Source: Actinomycetes bacterium
GTDB taxonomy: Bacteria; Actinomycetota; Actinomycetes; Propionibacteriales; Propionibacteriaceae
Length of the DNA: 44,791 bases
Direction: 5' to 3'
Assembly (NCBI GenBank): GCA_023393755.1
Contig: JAEXCA010000053.1
Location: forward strand, 1 to 44,791
Numbering within the stretch: position 1 is the stretch's first letter; each line of letters opens with the position of its first letter. Below are positions 8,057 to 15,957 of the stretch, piece after piece. The notes under the pieces were generated by a model. It searched no databases. It worked only from the letters and a program-made list of their open reading frames with translations, and was not told where the DNA came from. A program made the position numbers and the translations under genes.

Positions 8057-8085
8057 TTGGCAGCGAAGCGGCCGCTGGCTAGGGT
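8057..8085 (+). promoter_or_regulatory. likely sigma-70 promoter of the DUF2200 gene
   Basis: TTGGCA (8057-8062) and TAGGGT (8080-8085) are separated by exactly 17 bases and end 31 bases before the DUF2200 start codon. This is close to the actinobacterial housekeeping promoter pattern. The spacer contains the self-complementary GCGGCCGC, which also occurs at 8046-8053. Confidence 0.55.
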
Positions 8086-8116
8086 GAGCATTCCCACCTC
8101 GGCGGAAGGGCCGGCC

Positions 8117-8470
8117 ATGTCGAACGAGCGCGTCTTCAGGATGAGCTTCGCCAGCATCTATCCGCTCTATGTCGAGAAGGTCGAGCGGAAGGGCCACACC
8201 CGGGACGAACTCGACCAGGTGCTCAGCTGGCTCACCGGCTACGACGGAGCCGGCCTGCAGCGGGCGATCGCGGACGGCATCGACCTGAGGACCTTCTTCG
8301 CCCAGGCCACGCTCCACCCGAACGCGTCGCTGATCACCGGGGTGATCTGCGGCTACCGGGTGGAGAACATCGAGGATCCGCTGATGCAGCAGATCCGGTA
8401 CATGGACAAGCTGGTCGACGAACTGGCCCGCGGCAAGAAGATGACGTCGATTCTGCGGAGCAGCGGCTAG
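8117..8470 (+). CDS. DUF2200 family protein
   Basis: A 117-residue cytoplasmic protein of the widespread DUF2200 family. The family signature is easy to follow: 'RVFRMSFASIYPLYVEKVERKGHTRDELD' near the N-terminus in pieces, 'WLTGYDG', then 'NASLITGVICGYRV' and 'IEDPLMQQIRYMDKLVDELARGKKM' toward the end. Length and ends agree with the family. The function is unknown. The ATG at 8117 follows a purine-rich GGCGGAAGGG. It appears to be a single-gene unit with its own promoter, converging on the sigma-factor unit. Confidence 0.93.
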   Translation: MSNERVFRMSFASIYPLYVEKVERKGHTRDELDQVLSWLTGYDGAGLQRAIADGIDLRTFFAQATLHPNASLITGVICGYRVENIEDPLMQQIRYMDKLVDELARGKKMTSILRSSG

Positions 8471-8476
8471 CGCGAC

Positions 8477-8518
8477 CGCCCTGGAGTGGGCTATGAGTTC
8501 ACGGCTCACTCCAGGGCG
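8477..8518. terminator. bidirectional hairpin between convergent genes
   Basis: A perfect 12-bp inverted repeat, CGCCCTGGAGTG (8477-8488) and CACTCCAGGGCG (8507-8518), has an 18-base loop. It lies between the stop of the DUF2200 gene and the stop of the convergent CU044_5270-like gene. There is no T-run, as is common in high-GC actinobacteria. The position suggests it ends transcription from both sides. Confidence 0.7.
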
Positions 8519-8537
8519 AGTTACCACGGACCAGCGG

Positions 8538-9476
8538 TCAGTCGACGGACTTGGAAACCCGCTCGGTTCCCAGCACCTTCACGATGTCCTGCGGCAGAGC
8601 TTCAACGATCCGACGTTCGGTGTAGCTGCTGATGTAGTGGGGTTCCCCGTCCACCGTCGTGACCTTGGCGAGCAGTTGTGTGTCCGCCGGATCGAGGAAG
8701 ATCGAGTTGACCACCCCCGGGCGGTTGCCCTCGTCAACGAACCGGACCTCGGTCGCGGGGCGTCCCTGCGGATCACTGACTCCCTCGGCCACGGTCACTC
8801 CCGGCACCCCGGCCAGCATCCGGATCGCCGCAGCACGGGTGGCGGCAGGGGTGGCCTCGAAGGTCAGCGTGTCACTCACCGCGACGAACAGCGCCTCATC
8901 CACCGAACTGGAGCCCATCACCCGAGCCCGCAGATAGGCCTCCATCACGGTCGGGTCGGCCGGCACCAGGTTGAGATCCCAGTTCCGCGGCACCGGCTGG
9001 AGGATGTAATAGGCGGCCTGGTCGCCGGTCTGATGGGCCCACGCCCAGCCGTCCGATGCCAGCCACGTGCTGCGCTCGGTGTGGTAGCGCTCATAGCCGT
9101 TCTCGGTCTCAGCCAGGCCGGTGTCCCGGTACACGGTCAGCTGGAACGACCCCTCGGGGATCGGAACGTCAGCCGGCACCGCGCCGGCCAGCCGGTCCAG
9201 CGCCGCCGCGGCCTGCGGACTGCCGGGCGAACCCATCGGCATCAGCACCTGGACGAACAACCCGGCGGTGGCGACCAGCGCAACGGCGGCCGCCACCAGC
9301 CCCCAACGGGGACGGCGGCGTGGCCGGAGCGGTGTGGTCTCGGCGGGATGCGCCGCCATCACCTGCCGCAGCACCTGCTCGCGGCGTCCGATGTACCAGG
9401 ACTGGTCGATCGTGTCGGTGTCGGGGCGGGCGGAGATCAGGGCGTCCATCGCCTGATCGGGAGAGATCTTGGTCAT
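8538..9476 (-). CDS. membrane-anchored CU044_5270-like protein, sigma factor partner
   Basis: A 312-residue protein with a cytoplasmic N-terminal segment of about 55 residues, one membrane helix ('WGLVAAAVALVATAGLFVQV', about 58-77) and a long extracytoplasmic domain. It fits the CU044_5270 family, whose members are regularly encoded right after an ECF sigma factor in actinobacteria and are thought to act as its membrane-bound regulator. The cytoplasmic part lacks the HxxxCxxC motif of zinc-type anti-sigma factors. One base separates it from the sigma gene stop, so the pair is co-translated. The anti-sigma role is an inference from context. Confidence 0.85.
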   Translation of the reverse strand: MTKISPDQAMDALISARPDTDTIDQSWYIGRREQVLRQVMAAHPAETTPLRPRRRPRWGLVAAAVALVATAGLFVQVLMPMGSPGSPQAAAALDRLAGAVPADVPIPEGSFQLTVYRDTGLAETENGYERYHTERSTWLASDGWAWAHQTGDQAAYYILQPVPRNWDLNLVPADPTVMEAYLRARVMGSSSVDEALFVAVSDTLTFEATPAATRAAAIRMLAGVPGVTVAEGVSDPQGRPATEVRFVDEGNRPGVVNSIFLDPADTQLLAKVTTVDGEPHYISSYTERRIVEALPQDIVKVLGTERVSKSVD

Positions 9477-9477
9477 G

Positions 9478-10020
9478 TCAGTGCGCTTCCGTTACGAGTC
9501 GAAACTGGGGATGGGCTGCCTCGGCGGGGTCGCTGAGGCGGTCGGCCAGGCGCCGTCGGGCACGGCTGAGCCGGGTGCGGGCCGCCGCGACGGAGCAGCC
9601 CAGGACGGTGGCGATTCCGGACGAGTCCAGGCCGTCCCAGCCGGCCAGCAGCAGCACCTCCTGGTCGTCCGGGTTGAGGCTGCGGATCGCCCGCAACAGG
9701 TCGGTCCGCTCGACCGCCTGGCCGGCGCAGTCCGGTGCTGCCAGGTGGTTGAGCCCGGCCCACTCGGCAGTCAGCCTTCGTCGCCGATCGCGGGCCAGCC
9801 AGGAGTTGGCCAGCACATTGCGGGCGACTCCGATCAGCCACGGCACAGGTTCGCCGGGCAGGGTGTCGAACCGCGACCAAGCCGTGAGGTAGACCTCGGC
9901 GATCACATCGTCACAGTCATCCTCGGAGCAGTAGCGGCGGACGTAGGCGTACACCCGGGGGCTGGTCCGCAGGTACCAGGCCCGGAACTCCACGTCACCG
10001 CGTGCTGTGTGGTCGTCCAT
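9478..10020 (-). CDS. ECF-type RNA polymerase sigma factor
   Basis: A protein of about 180 residues with the two domains of an extracytoplasmic-function sigma factor. Region 2 ('AYVRRYCSEDDCDDVIAEVYLTAW', in the first third) would bind core polymerase and the -10 element. Region 4, near the C-terminus, has 'LNPDDQEVLLLAGWDGLDSSGIATVLGCSVAAARTRLSRAR' split over its helix-turn-helix and would bind the -35. It is followed at once by its likely membrane regulator. The start is uncertain: ATG 10020 gives the natural family N-terminus but AAGGG is only a base or two away, while ATG 10056 has no ribosome site. Confidence 0.9.
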   Translation of the reverse strand: MDDHTARGDVEFRAWYLRTSPRVYAYVRRYCSEDDCDDVIAEVYLTAWSRFDTLPGEPVPWLIGVARNVLANSWLARDRRRRLTAEWAGLNHLAAPDCAGQAVERTDLLRAIRSLNPDDQEVLLLAGWDGLDSSGIATVLGCSVAAARTRLSRARRRLADRLSDPAEAAHPQFRLVTEAH

Positions 10021-10115
10021 GCCCTTGTAGTGTTCGCTCGACCCTGAGCATGACACGTCTGCGCGGGCCTTTCTGGCACCGAGCCCGACCGGTTACTGTC
10101 GACCGCGCACCCGAA

Positions 10116-11321
10116 TCACTCCAGCGTGAGCTCCGGCAGCGGCAGCTTGCGGCCTTCGGCGCTGGACTGCAGCCCCAGCTGGGCCAACTGGACGCCGCGG
10201 GCACCGGCCAGCAGGTCGTAGGGGTAGTCGGTGCCCTGCGCGTAGGAGACCAGGTACTCCTCCCACTGCTGCTTGAAGCCGTTGTCGAACTCCTGGTTGT
10301 CCGGCAGGTCGATCCAGTCGAAGTCGTAGACGTGCTCGTCGGCCAGGTCAGGGTTCCACACCGGCTTCGGGGTGGCCTCGCGGGGCTGGATCTTCGCCCC
10401 GAACAGGCCCACCACGGCCGAGCCACGGGTGCCGTCCACCTGGAACTCGACCAGCTCGTCGCGGTTCACCCGCACCGTCCACGACGAGTTGAGCTGCACG
10501 ACCACGCCGCCCTCCAACTCGAAGACCGCGTAGGCCGCGTCGTCGGCGGTGGCGTCGTAGCGCTCCCCCCGCTCGTCCCAGCGTTGCGGGATGTGGGTGA
10601 CCGCCTGCGCGTAGACGCTGCGCACCCGGCCGAACAGGTTCTCCAGCACGTAGTTCCAGTGCGGGAACATGTCGACGATGATGCCGCCGCCGTCCTCACT
10701 GCGGTAGTTCCAGCTGGGCCGCTGGGCGGGCTGCCAGTCCCCCTCGAACACCCAGTAGCCGAACTCCCCCCGAACACTCAGGATGCGGCCGAAGAAGCCG
10801 GAGTCGATCAGCCGGCGCAGCTTGAGCAGACCGGGCAGGTAGAGCTTGTCGTGCACCACACCGGTCTTCACCCCCGCGGCAGCGGCCAACCGGGCCAGTT
10901 CGACCGCCTCCTCGACGGTCTCCGCGGTGGGCTTCTCGGTGTAGATCGCCTTACCGGCGGCGATCGCCTTGCGCAGCGCGGCCGCGCGCGCCTTGGTGAC
11001 CAGGAAGTCGGCGTAGATCTCCCAGCGCGGATCGGCCAGCGCGGCGTCCAGGTCGGTGGTGTAGTCCTCGATGCCGTGCCGGGCGGCGATCTCGGCCAGC
11101 TTGGCCTCGCTGCGTCCGACCAGCAGCGGACGGACGGTGATCCGCGACCCGTCCGGCAGCTCGACGCCCCCGGCGTCGCGGATCGCCAGGATCGAGCGCA
11201 CCAGGTGCTGCCGGTAGCCCATCCGGCCCGAGACCCCGTTCATGATGATGCCGATCTCGCGCGGCCGCGAGGCGGTGCCGACCTCGGAAGCCGGCTGGGA
11301 AAGGGTGGCTGTCTCGACCAT
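10116..11321 (-). CDS. Gfo/Idh/MocA family NAD(P)-dependent oxidoreductase (1)
   Basis: A 401-residue cytoplasmic dehydrogenase. The N-terminal Rossmann fold begins 'IGIIMNGVSGRMGYRQ' (about residues 23-38); its GxSGRMG turn differs from the usual GxGxxG. 'YTEKPTA' (about 126-132) is the EKP motif that positions the substrate and nicotinamide. The C-terminal domain has 'DMFPHWNYVLENLFG'. Related enzymes oxidise or reduce sugars, inositols or sugar acids; the substrate here is unknown. ATG 11321 was chosen because AAGGA lies about ten bases upstream. A LacI-type operator lies 24 bases upstream of the start, and the gene is divergent from a second family member. Confidence 0.93.
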   Translation of the reverse strand: MVETATLSQPASEVGTASRPREIGIIMNGVSGRMGYRQHLVRSILAIRDAGGVELPDGSRITVRPLLVGRSEAKLAEIAARHGIEDYTTDLDAALADPRWEIYADFLVTKARAAALRKAIAAGKAIYTEKPTAETVEEAVELARLAAAAGVKTGVVHDKLYLPGLLKLRRLIDSGFFGRILSVRGEFGYWVFEGDWQPAQRPSWNYRSEDGGGIIVDMFPHWNYVLENLFGRVRSVYAQAVTHIPQRWDERGERYDATADDAAYAVFELEGGVVVQLNSSWTVRVNRDELVEFQVDGTRGSAVVGLFGAKIQPREATPKPVWNPDLADEHVYDFDWIDLPDNQEFDNGFKQQWEEYLVSYAQGTDYPYDLLAGARGVQLAQLGLQSSAEGRKLPLPELTLE

Positions 11322-11344
11322 GGGACACATTTCCTTCAGAGTCT

Positions 11345-11360
11345 GGGTAATCGCTTTCCC
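11345..11360. promoter_or_regulatory. LacI-type operator, copy 1
   Basis: GGGTAATCGCTTTCCC matches the shared pattern GGYAAKCGCWTTCC found four times in the window, with a central CG. It sits 24 bases upstream of the start codon at 11321, where a bound repressor would block the minus-strand transcript. The regulator gene itself is not visible here. Confidence 0.7.
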
Positions 11361-11408
11361 ACAGCATAGGGCCAAGTCTCGGCATGGTGCCAGCGATTGC
11401 CCGGAGTT

Positions 11409-11438
11409 TCAGCAAGCGCTTTCCGCAACTGCTACCGT
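11409..11438 (+). promoter_or_regulatory. LacI-type operator, copy 2, with -10 of a possibly leaderless transcript
   Basis: TCAGCAAGCGCTTTCCGC (11409-11426) holds the palindrome AAGCGCTT and matches the other operators on one half. TACCGT at 11433-11438 would be a -10 element whose transcript starts at or next to the GTG at 11445, giving a leaderless mRNA; no ribosome site is seen. The operator would overlap the -35 region. Confidence 0.55.
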
Positions 11439-11444
11439 TGGCTT

Positions 11445-12602
11445 GTGAACGACCGCATTCCCACGCTCGCCCTGGTCGGGGTGGGTGGCTTCGGCAAACA
11501 GCATCTGATCAACATCGAGCGGTTGGCGCGGCTCGGCAGGGCCCGGCTGGCGGCGCTGGTCAGCGGCAGCGGGGTCGGGCAGCTGCGCGGCGCGGTCGCG
11601 CCGGAGGTTCTGGCCCTGGCGGAGTCGGTCGAGGTCCATCGCACGCTCGACGACCTCCTGGCCGCCGGACCCGCGCCGGACGTGATCATCGTCTCGACCC
11701 CGATCCACACCCACGCCGACCTCACCGGGAAGGCGCTGGCCGCCGGCGCCCACGTCGTGCTGGAGAAGCCACCGACCCCCGGTCTCGACGACTTCGAACG
11801 GCTGCTGGCGGCCTCCACCCGGACCGGACGGATGGTGCAGGTCGGCTTCCAGTCCTTCGGCTCCCATGCCCTGCCCCGGCTGGCCGAGCTGATCGCCGAC
11901 GGCACGATCGGCGAGCTGCAGCACGTCGGCGCGATCGGCACCTGGTCGCGCTCGGTCGGCTACTTCACCCGCTCCGGCTGGGCCGGCAAGCGGATGATCG
12001 GCGACATCCCGGTGGTGGACGGCGTGGTGACCAACCCGCTCGCCCACGCGGTGGCGACCGCGCTGAAGGTCGCCGGCGCGACCCGGGTGGAGGACGTCGC
12101 GTCGGTGACTCTGGACCAGTACCGGGCGAACCGGATCGAGTGCGACGACACCTCAGCCGTCCTGGTCCGGACCGCCGCGGACCGCCTGGTCAGCCTCGGC
12201 CTGACCCTCGCCTCGCCGGTCCAGACCGAGCCGCGGATCGTGGTCTACGGCAGTCGCGGCATCGCGTCCCTGCAGTACACCAGGGACGTGCTGGAGGTGA
12301 CCGTGGACGGCGGGACCACCAGCACCACGTTCGGCCGGACGAATCTGACCGAGAACCTGCTGGAACACCTGGCGGATCCCGCGGTGCCGTTGCTCTGCCC
12401 GCTGGCGGACACCGGCGCCTTCACCGCCGTGCTCGAGGCGGTCCGCACCGCCCCCGACCCGCGTCCGGTGCCGTCCGGCTTCGTCAGCTGGGACGAGCGG
12501 GACGGCGACGTCTGGGGGTCGATCGCCGATGTCGAGCGCTACTGCCAGCAGGTCGCCGAGCAGGGGCGCGGCTTCGCCGAGTTGGGCGCTCCCTGGGCCT
12601 AG
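11445..12602 (+). CDS. Gfo/Idh/MocA family NAD(P)-dependent oxidoreductase (2)
   Basis: A 385-residue dehydrogenase. 'LALVGVGGFGKQHL' (about residues 7-20) is the Rossmann GxGxxG turn. 'VSTPIHTHADLTGKAL' and 'HVVLEKPPT' (about residues 100-112) form the conserved strand and EKP motif. The later part has the mixed alpha/beta fold of the family. I place the start at GTG 11445, immediately before the Rossmann strand; an earlier in-frame ATG (11397) would lie upstream of the operator and promoter elements. It is transcribed away from the other oxidoreductase gene and converges on a third. Shared operators suggest all act on one carbohydrate route. Confidence 0.92.
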   Translation: MNDRIPTLALVGVGGFGKQHLINIERLARLGRARLAALVSGSGVGQLRGAVAPEVLALAESVEVHRTLDDLLAAGPAPDVIIVSTPIHTHADLTGKALAAGAHVVLEKPPTPGLDDFERLLAASTRTGRMVQVGFQSFGSHALPRLAELIADGTIGELQHVGAIGTWSRSVGYFTRSGWAGKRMIGDIPVVDGVVTNPLAHAVATALKVAGATRVEDVASVTLDQYRANRIECDDTSAVLVRTAADRLVSLGLTLASPVQTEPRIVVYGSRGIASLQYTRDVLEVTVDGGTTSTTFGRTNLTENLLEHLADPAVPLLCPLADTGAFTAVLEAVRTAPDPRPVPSGFVSWDERDGDVWGSIADVERYCQQVAEQGRGFAELGAPWA

Positions 12603-12676
12603 GAAGCCCGGGAAGCCGGTGCTACCTGGGATTGGTCAACCACCCCTGGCAAGCTCAGGGATCGTTGGCTCGACAG

Positions 12677-14005
12677 CTAGAGGGACATGCCCAGGTCGAG
12701 TTCGTCCAGCCGGACCGGTAGGCCGGTCTCCAGCGAGCGGTTGCCGGCGTAACCGATGCCGGACGCGCGCAGCCCGTCGGCCAGCGCCGCGGCGCGGCCC
12801 AGCGGATCGGGCTCGGAGTGGGGACGGAAGACGTCGGCCAGCAGCAGCACGTCCCCGCCGCCGTGCCCACCGGCGGAGTTCACGATCGGGATCTCCCGGG
12901 CCCGTTCCCAGTGCCGCTGCACGATCAGCCGCTCCGAGGTGGGACGGATCGGGTCGGCATGGTCCACCGCCGTGGAGCTGGCGTCCAGCACCGCCCGTCC
13001 GTCCGCATCGAAGTCGACCGAGCCGCGCTCTACCACGTGCAGTTCGGCCTGTCCCTCGGTGCCGTGGACGACCACCCGGTAGCCCTCCCACGGGGCGTAG
13101 GCGATCAGCGAGTAGGTCAGCACCACCCCGCCGCGGTACTCCACGACCAGGCCGAGGGTGTCTTCGGTGGTCATGCCGGGGTCGAACACCGACCGGTTCC
13201 GGACGTAGCCGTCGACCGCCTGCGCTTCGGCTCCGTAGAGCTGCTCCAGCCAGGGATCCTGCTCGATGTCGAGGAACCACGGGTCGACCCCGCGTTCGTT
13301 CAGGTCGACCTCGATCGGCGAGCGGGTGTAGCCCCGGGCATGCCCGGCGTCGTCACCGTAGAACCGGCGCCCACCGCTGGCGAAGACCCGCTCCGGGACG
13401 GCGTCGATCCACCAGTTGACCAGGTCGAAGTGGTGGGACGACTTGTGCACCAGCAGGCCGCCGTTGTTCACCTTCTCCCGGTGCCAGCGGCGGAAGTAGT
13501 CAGCGCCGTGGCGGGTGTCCAGCGCCCAGTCGAAGTGCACCGCGGTGACCCGTCCGATCACGCCGGAGGCGATCACCCTGCGCAGCTCGGTGTTCCGCGG
13601 GGAGTACCGGTAGTTGAAGGTCAGGGTGACGTCCCGGCCGGTCTCGGCGACCGCGTCGGTGATCTGCCGGGCCTGCTCGGGATGGGCCGCGATCGGCTTC
13701 TCCACCACCACGTCCACCCCGGCCCGCAGCGCGCGGGCGACCAACTCGCCGTGCGTCCGGTCGATCGAGGTGATGATCACCCGGTCCACCGCCAACTCGG
13801 CCAGCACCCGCTCCAGATCGTCCGGCGTGAAGCTGGGACGCTCCCCACCGATCGCCTCGGCCACCCGGCGCTCGAAGGCGGCGGCCCGCACCGGGTTCGG
13901 GTCGATCCACGCCACGATCTCACCGTCGGAGCGGTGGTCGCCGATCAACGCATTGACGAACATCCAGGCACGGTGACCCGTGCCGCAGACGGCATACCTC
14001 TTCAC
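12677..14005 (-). CDS. Gfo/Idh/MocA family oxidoreductase (3), last gene of the sugar ABC operon
   Basis: A 442-residue dehydrogenase. 'KRYAVCGTGHRAWMF' opens the Rossmann domain, 'VVVEKPIAAH' is the EKP motif (about residues 97-106), and 'FNYRYSPRN' plus 'GGLLVHKSSHHFDLVNWW' hold the conserved substrate-side tyrosine and histidines. It resembles the long Gfo/Idh subgroup found in glycan and polyol operons. GTG 14005 has AGAAGAG eight bases upstream; a GTG three codons earlier is too close to that site. It follows the permease gene by 33 bases, so the operon reads binding protein, two permeases, dehydrogenase. The substrate is unknown. Confidence 0.92.
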   Translation of the reverse strand: MKRYAVCGTGHRAWMFVNALIGDHRSDGEIVAWIDPNPVRAAAFERRVAEAIGGERPSFTPDDLERVLAELAVDRVIITSIDRTHGELVARALRAGVDVVVEKPIAAHPEQARQITDAVAETGRDVTLTFNYRYSPRNTELRRVIASGVIGRVTAVHFDWALDTRHGADYFRRWHREKVNNGGLLVHKSSHHFDLVNWWIDAVPERVFASGGRRFYGDDAGHARGYTRSPIEVDLNERGVDPWFLDIEQDPWLEQLYGAEAQAVDGYVRNRSVFDPGMTTEDTLGLVVEYRGGVVLTYSLIAYAPWEGYRVVVHGTEGQAELHVVERGSVDFDADGRAVLDASSTAVDHADPIRPTSERLIVQRHWERAREIPIVNSAGGHGGGDVLLLADVFRPHSEPDPLGRAAALADGLRASGIGYAGNRSLETGLPVRLDELDLGMSL

Positions 14006-14038
14006 AGGTTCCACTCTTCTGATTGTCGCGATCGGTCT

Positions 14039-14944
14039 CTACTTGATGCCGGTTGTTGCAATGCCCCGGACCAGGAACCGCTGGCCGAACAGGAAGATCA
14101 GGAAGATCGGGATCAGCGAGACCACGCTCATCGCGAACATCGCACCCCAGTTGGACTGGCCGGCCGAATCCATGAAGGCACGGATCGCGAGCTGGACGGT
14201 GTAGTTCTCCATCCTGGTCAGGTAGATCAGCGAGGTGAAGAAGTCGTTCCAGGTCCAGATGAAGGTGAAGATCGTGGTGGTGGCCAGGGCGGGCACCATC
14301 AACGGCAGCAGGATGCGGAAGAAGATGGTGAAGTGCCCGCAGCCGTCGATCAGCGCGGCCTCGTCCAGTTCGCGGGGCAGGCCGCGGATGAACTGCACCA
14401 TCAGGAACACGAAGAACGCATCGGTGGCCAGCAGCTTGGGCAGGATCAGCGGCCAGAACGTGTTCACCATGTCCAGCTGGGAGAACACGATGTACTGCGG
14501 CACGATCAGCACGTGGATCGGCAGCATGATGGTCACCAGCATGAAGCCGAACAGGAGCGGCTTGCCGGTGAACTCCAGCCGGGCGAAGGCGTAGGCCGCC
14601 AGCGCGCAGCTGACCAGGTTGCCGACGATCGAGCCCAGCGCGATCACGGTGGAGTTCCACAGGAAGACGTGGAACGGGTACTGCAGCGCCGTCCAGCCCT
14701 GGGCGTAGTTGACCAGGGTGAGGTTCTCGAACACCAGGCCGGGCTGGCGGAAGATGTACTCCCCCTCGCGGAAGGAGGAAAGCACCATCCACAGCAGCGG
14801 GTACACCATGGTCAACGCGGCGACGGTGAGCAGCACGTGCTTGGCCACGGAGCGGGCCATCCGTCCTGCGGTGTCGTTCTGATTGCGGATCCGCGCGGGG
14901 GCGGCGGCAACGGCCACAGCGGCCTCCTCGGTCTCAGTCTTCAT
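14039..14944 (-). CDS. carbohydrate ABC transporter permease (MalG-like, CUT1)
   Basis: A 301-residue inner-membrane permease with about six membrane helices after a charged N-terminal tail. The coupling loop 'ELDEAALIDGCGHFTIFFRI' (about residues 195-214) is the EAA motif that docks the ATPase. The C-terminal 'GQRFLVRGIATTGIK' is the classic MalG-type end. It overlaps the other permease gene by 11 bases. No ATPase is encoded in the operon, so a shared MsiK-like ATPase from elsewhere in the genome probably powers it, as in many actinobacterial CUT1 importers. Confidence 0.95.
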   Translation of the reverse strand: MKTETEEAAVAVAAAPARIRNQNDTAGRMARSVAKHVLLTVAALTMVYPLLWMVLSSFREGEYIFRQPGLVFENLTLVNYAQGWTALQYPFHVFLWNSTVIALGSIVGNLVSCALAAYAFARLEFTGKPLLFGFMLVTIMLPIHVLIVPQYIVFSQLDMVNTFWPLILPKLLATDAFFVFLMVQFIRGLPRELDEAALIDGCGHFTIFFRILLPLMVPALATTTIFTFIWTWNDFFTSLIYLTRMENYTVQLAIRAFMDSAGQSNWGAMFAMSVVSLIPIFLIFLFGQRFLVRGIATTGIK

Positions 14945-15863
14945 AGAACACCCAGTACTTCGACAGGTAGAAGTTCAGCGCGGTGAACGCACCGACGATC
15001 AGCACCAGCACCCAGGCCAGCGCCGAGGCGTACCCCATCCGGAACTGGACGAAGCCCTGCTGGTAGATGTACAGCGAGAAGAACAGCGTGGAATCCACCG
15101 GACCACCGGTACCGCCCGACACCACGAACGCCTGGGTGAAGGACTGGAACGCGCCGATGATCTGCAGCACCAGGTTGAAGAAGATGATCGGGCTGAGCAA
15201 CGGCATCGTGATCTGCCAGAACTGCGTCCACTTGGTCGCCCCGTCCACCGAGGCGGCCTCGTAGTACATGTCGGGAATCTGCCGCAGGCCGGCCAGGAAG
15301 ATGATCATCGGCGAACCGAAGGTCCACACGTGCAACAGGATGATCGACCACAGCGCGGTGTTCGGGTCGGCGATGAAGCTGTGCGCCGGATCCACGATCC
15401 CGAACCAGGAGAGGATCGTCGGCACCAGGCCGTTCGAGCCGAAGATCTGCCGCCACAGCATCGCGATCGCCACCGACGAGCCCATCAGGCTCGGCAGGTA
15501 GAACACCGACCGGTAGAACGGCAGGCCCTTCATGCCCTGGTTCAGCAGCATCGCGATGCCCAACGCCAACGCCAACTGCAGCGGGGTCGAGATGATCACG
15601 TAGGTGAACGTCACCTGCAGCGACTTCAGGAACCGGGCGTCGGAGAACATCCGCAGGTAGTTCTCGACCCCGTTGAACTCCGGAGCCTTCAGCAACGGGT
15701 AGTCGGTGAACGACAACACCAGCGACGCCAGCAGCGGAATCGTGGTGATCGCGACCAGGCCGAGCAGCCACGGCGCGAGGAAGATGAACGCAACCTTGTT
15801 CTGCTTCTTCGTCCGGGTGCCCTTGGCGTTCTTGAGGTTCTTCAGCTCCATGAAGGCGCTCAT
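14934..15863 (-). CDS. carbohydrate ABC transporter permease (MalF-like, CUT1)
   Basis: A 309-residue permease with about six membrane helices. The EAA loop reads 'YYEAASVDGATKWTQFWQIT' (about residues 211-230). The N-terminal 'KVAFIFLAPWLLGLVAI' is typical of the MalF/UgpA side of CUT1 importers. ATG 15863 is preceded by GAGAGAAG at five bases. It pairs with the downstream permease. The 94-base gap to the binding-protein gene contains a strong hairpin, so the permeases are probably expressed at a lower level than the binding protein. Confidence 0.95.
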   Translation of the reverse strand: MSAFMELKNLKNAKGTRTKKQNKVAFIFLAPWLLGLVAITTIPLLASLVLSFTDYPLLKAPEFNGVENYLRMFSDARFLKSLQVTFTYVIISTPLQLALALGIAMLLNQGMKGLPFYRSVFYLPSLMGSSVAIAMLWRQIFGSNGLVPTILSWFGIVDPAHSFIADPNTALWSIILLHVWTFGSPMIIFLAGLRQIPDMYYEAASVDGATKWTQFWQITMPLLSPIIFFNLVLQIIGAFQSFTQAFVVSGGTGGPVDSTLFFSLYIYQQGFVQFRMGYASALAWVLVLIVGAFTALNFYLSKYWVFYED

Positions 15864-15909
15864 GAAGACTTCTCTCTCATCGATCCTGGACCGATAGCGG
15901 GGGTGGATC

Positions 15910-15948
15910 CCCGGGTGGGGAATGCCGCCGTGGCACTCCCCACCCGGG
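15910..15948 (-). terminator. strong intercistronic hairpin after the binding-protein gene
   Basis: Two 17-base arms, 15910-15926 (CCCGGGTGGGGAATGCC) and 15932-15948 (GGCACTCCCCACCCGGG), pair with one mismatch across a five-base loop. It lies just after the binding-protein stop and before the permease genes. Without a T-run it could act as a partial terminator or as an RNA-stability element. Such hairpins commonly keep binding-protein mRNA in excess over permease mRNA. Confidence 0.75.
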
Positions 15949-15957
15949 AGGATCGAC

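Noticed and set aside
12818..14986. A plus-strand open frame of 722 codons, antisense to the third dehydrogenase and a permease gene.
   Set aside because: It is the reverse complement of well-supported genes, rich in Asp, Gly, His and Arg as expected of a high-GC antisense frame, and has no ribosome site or domain.
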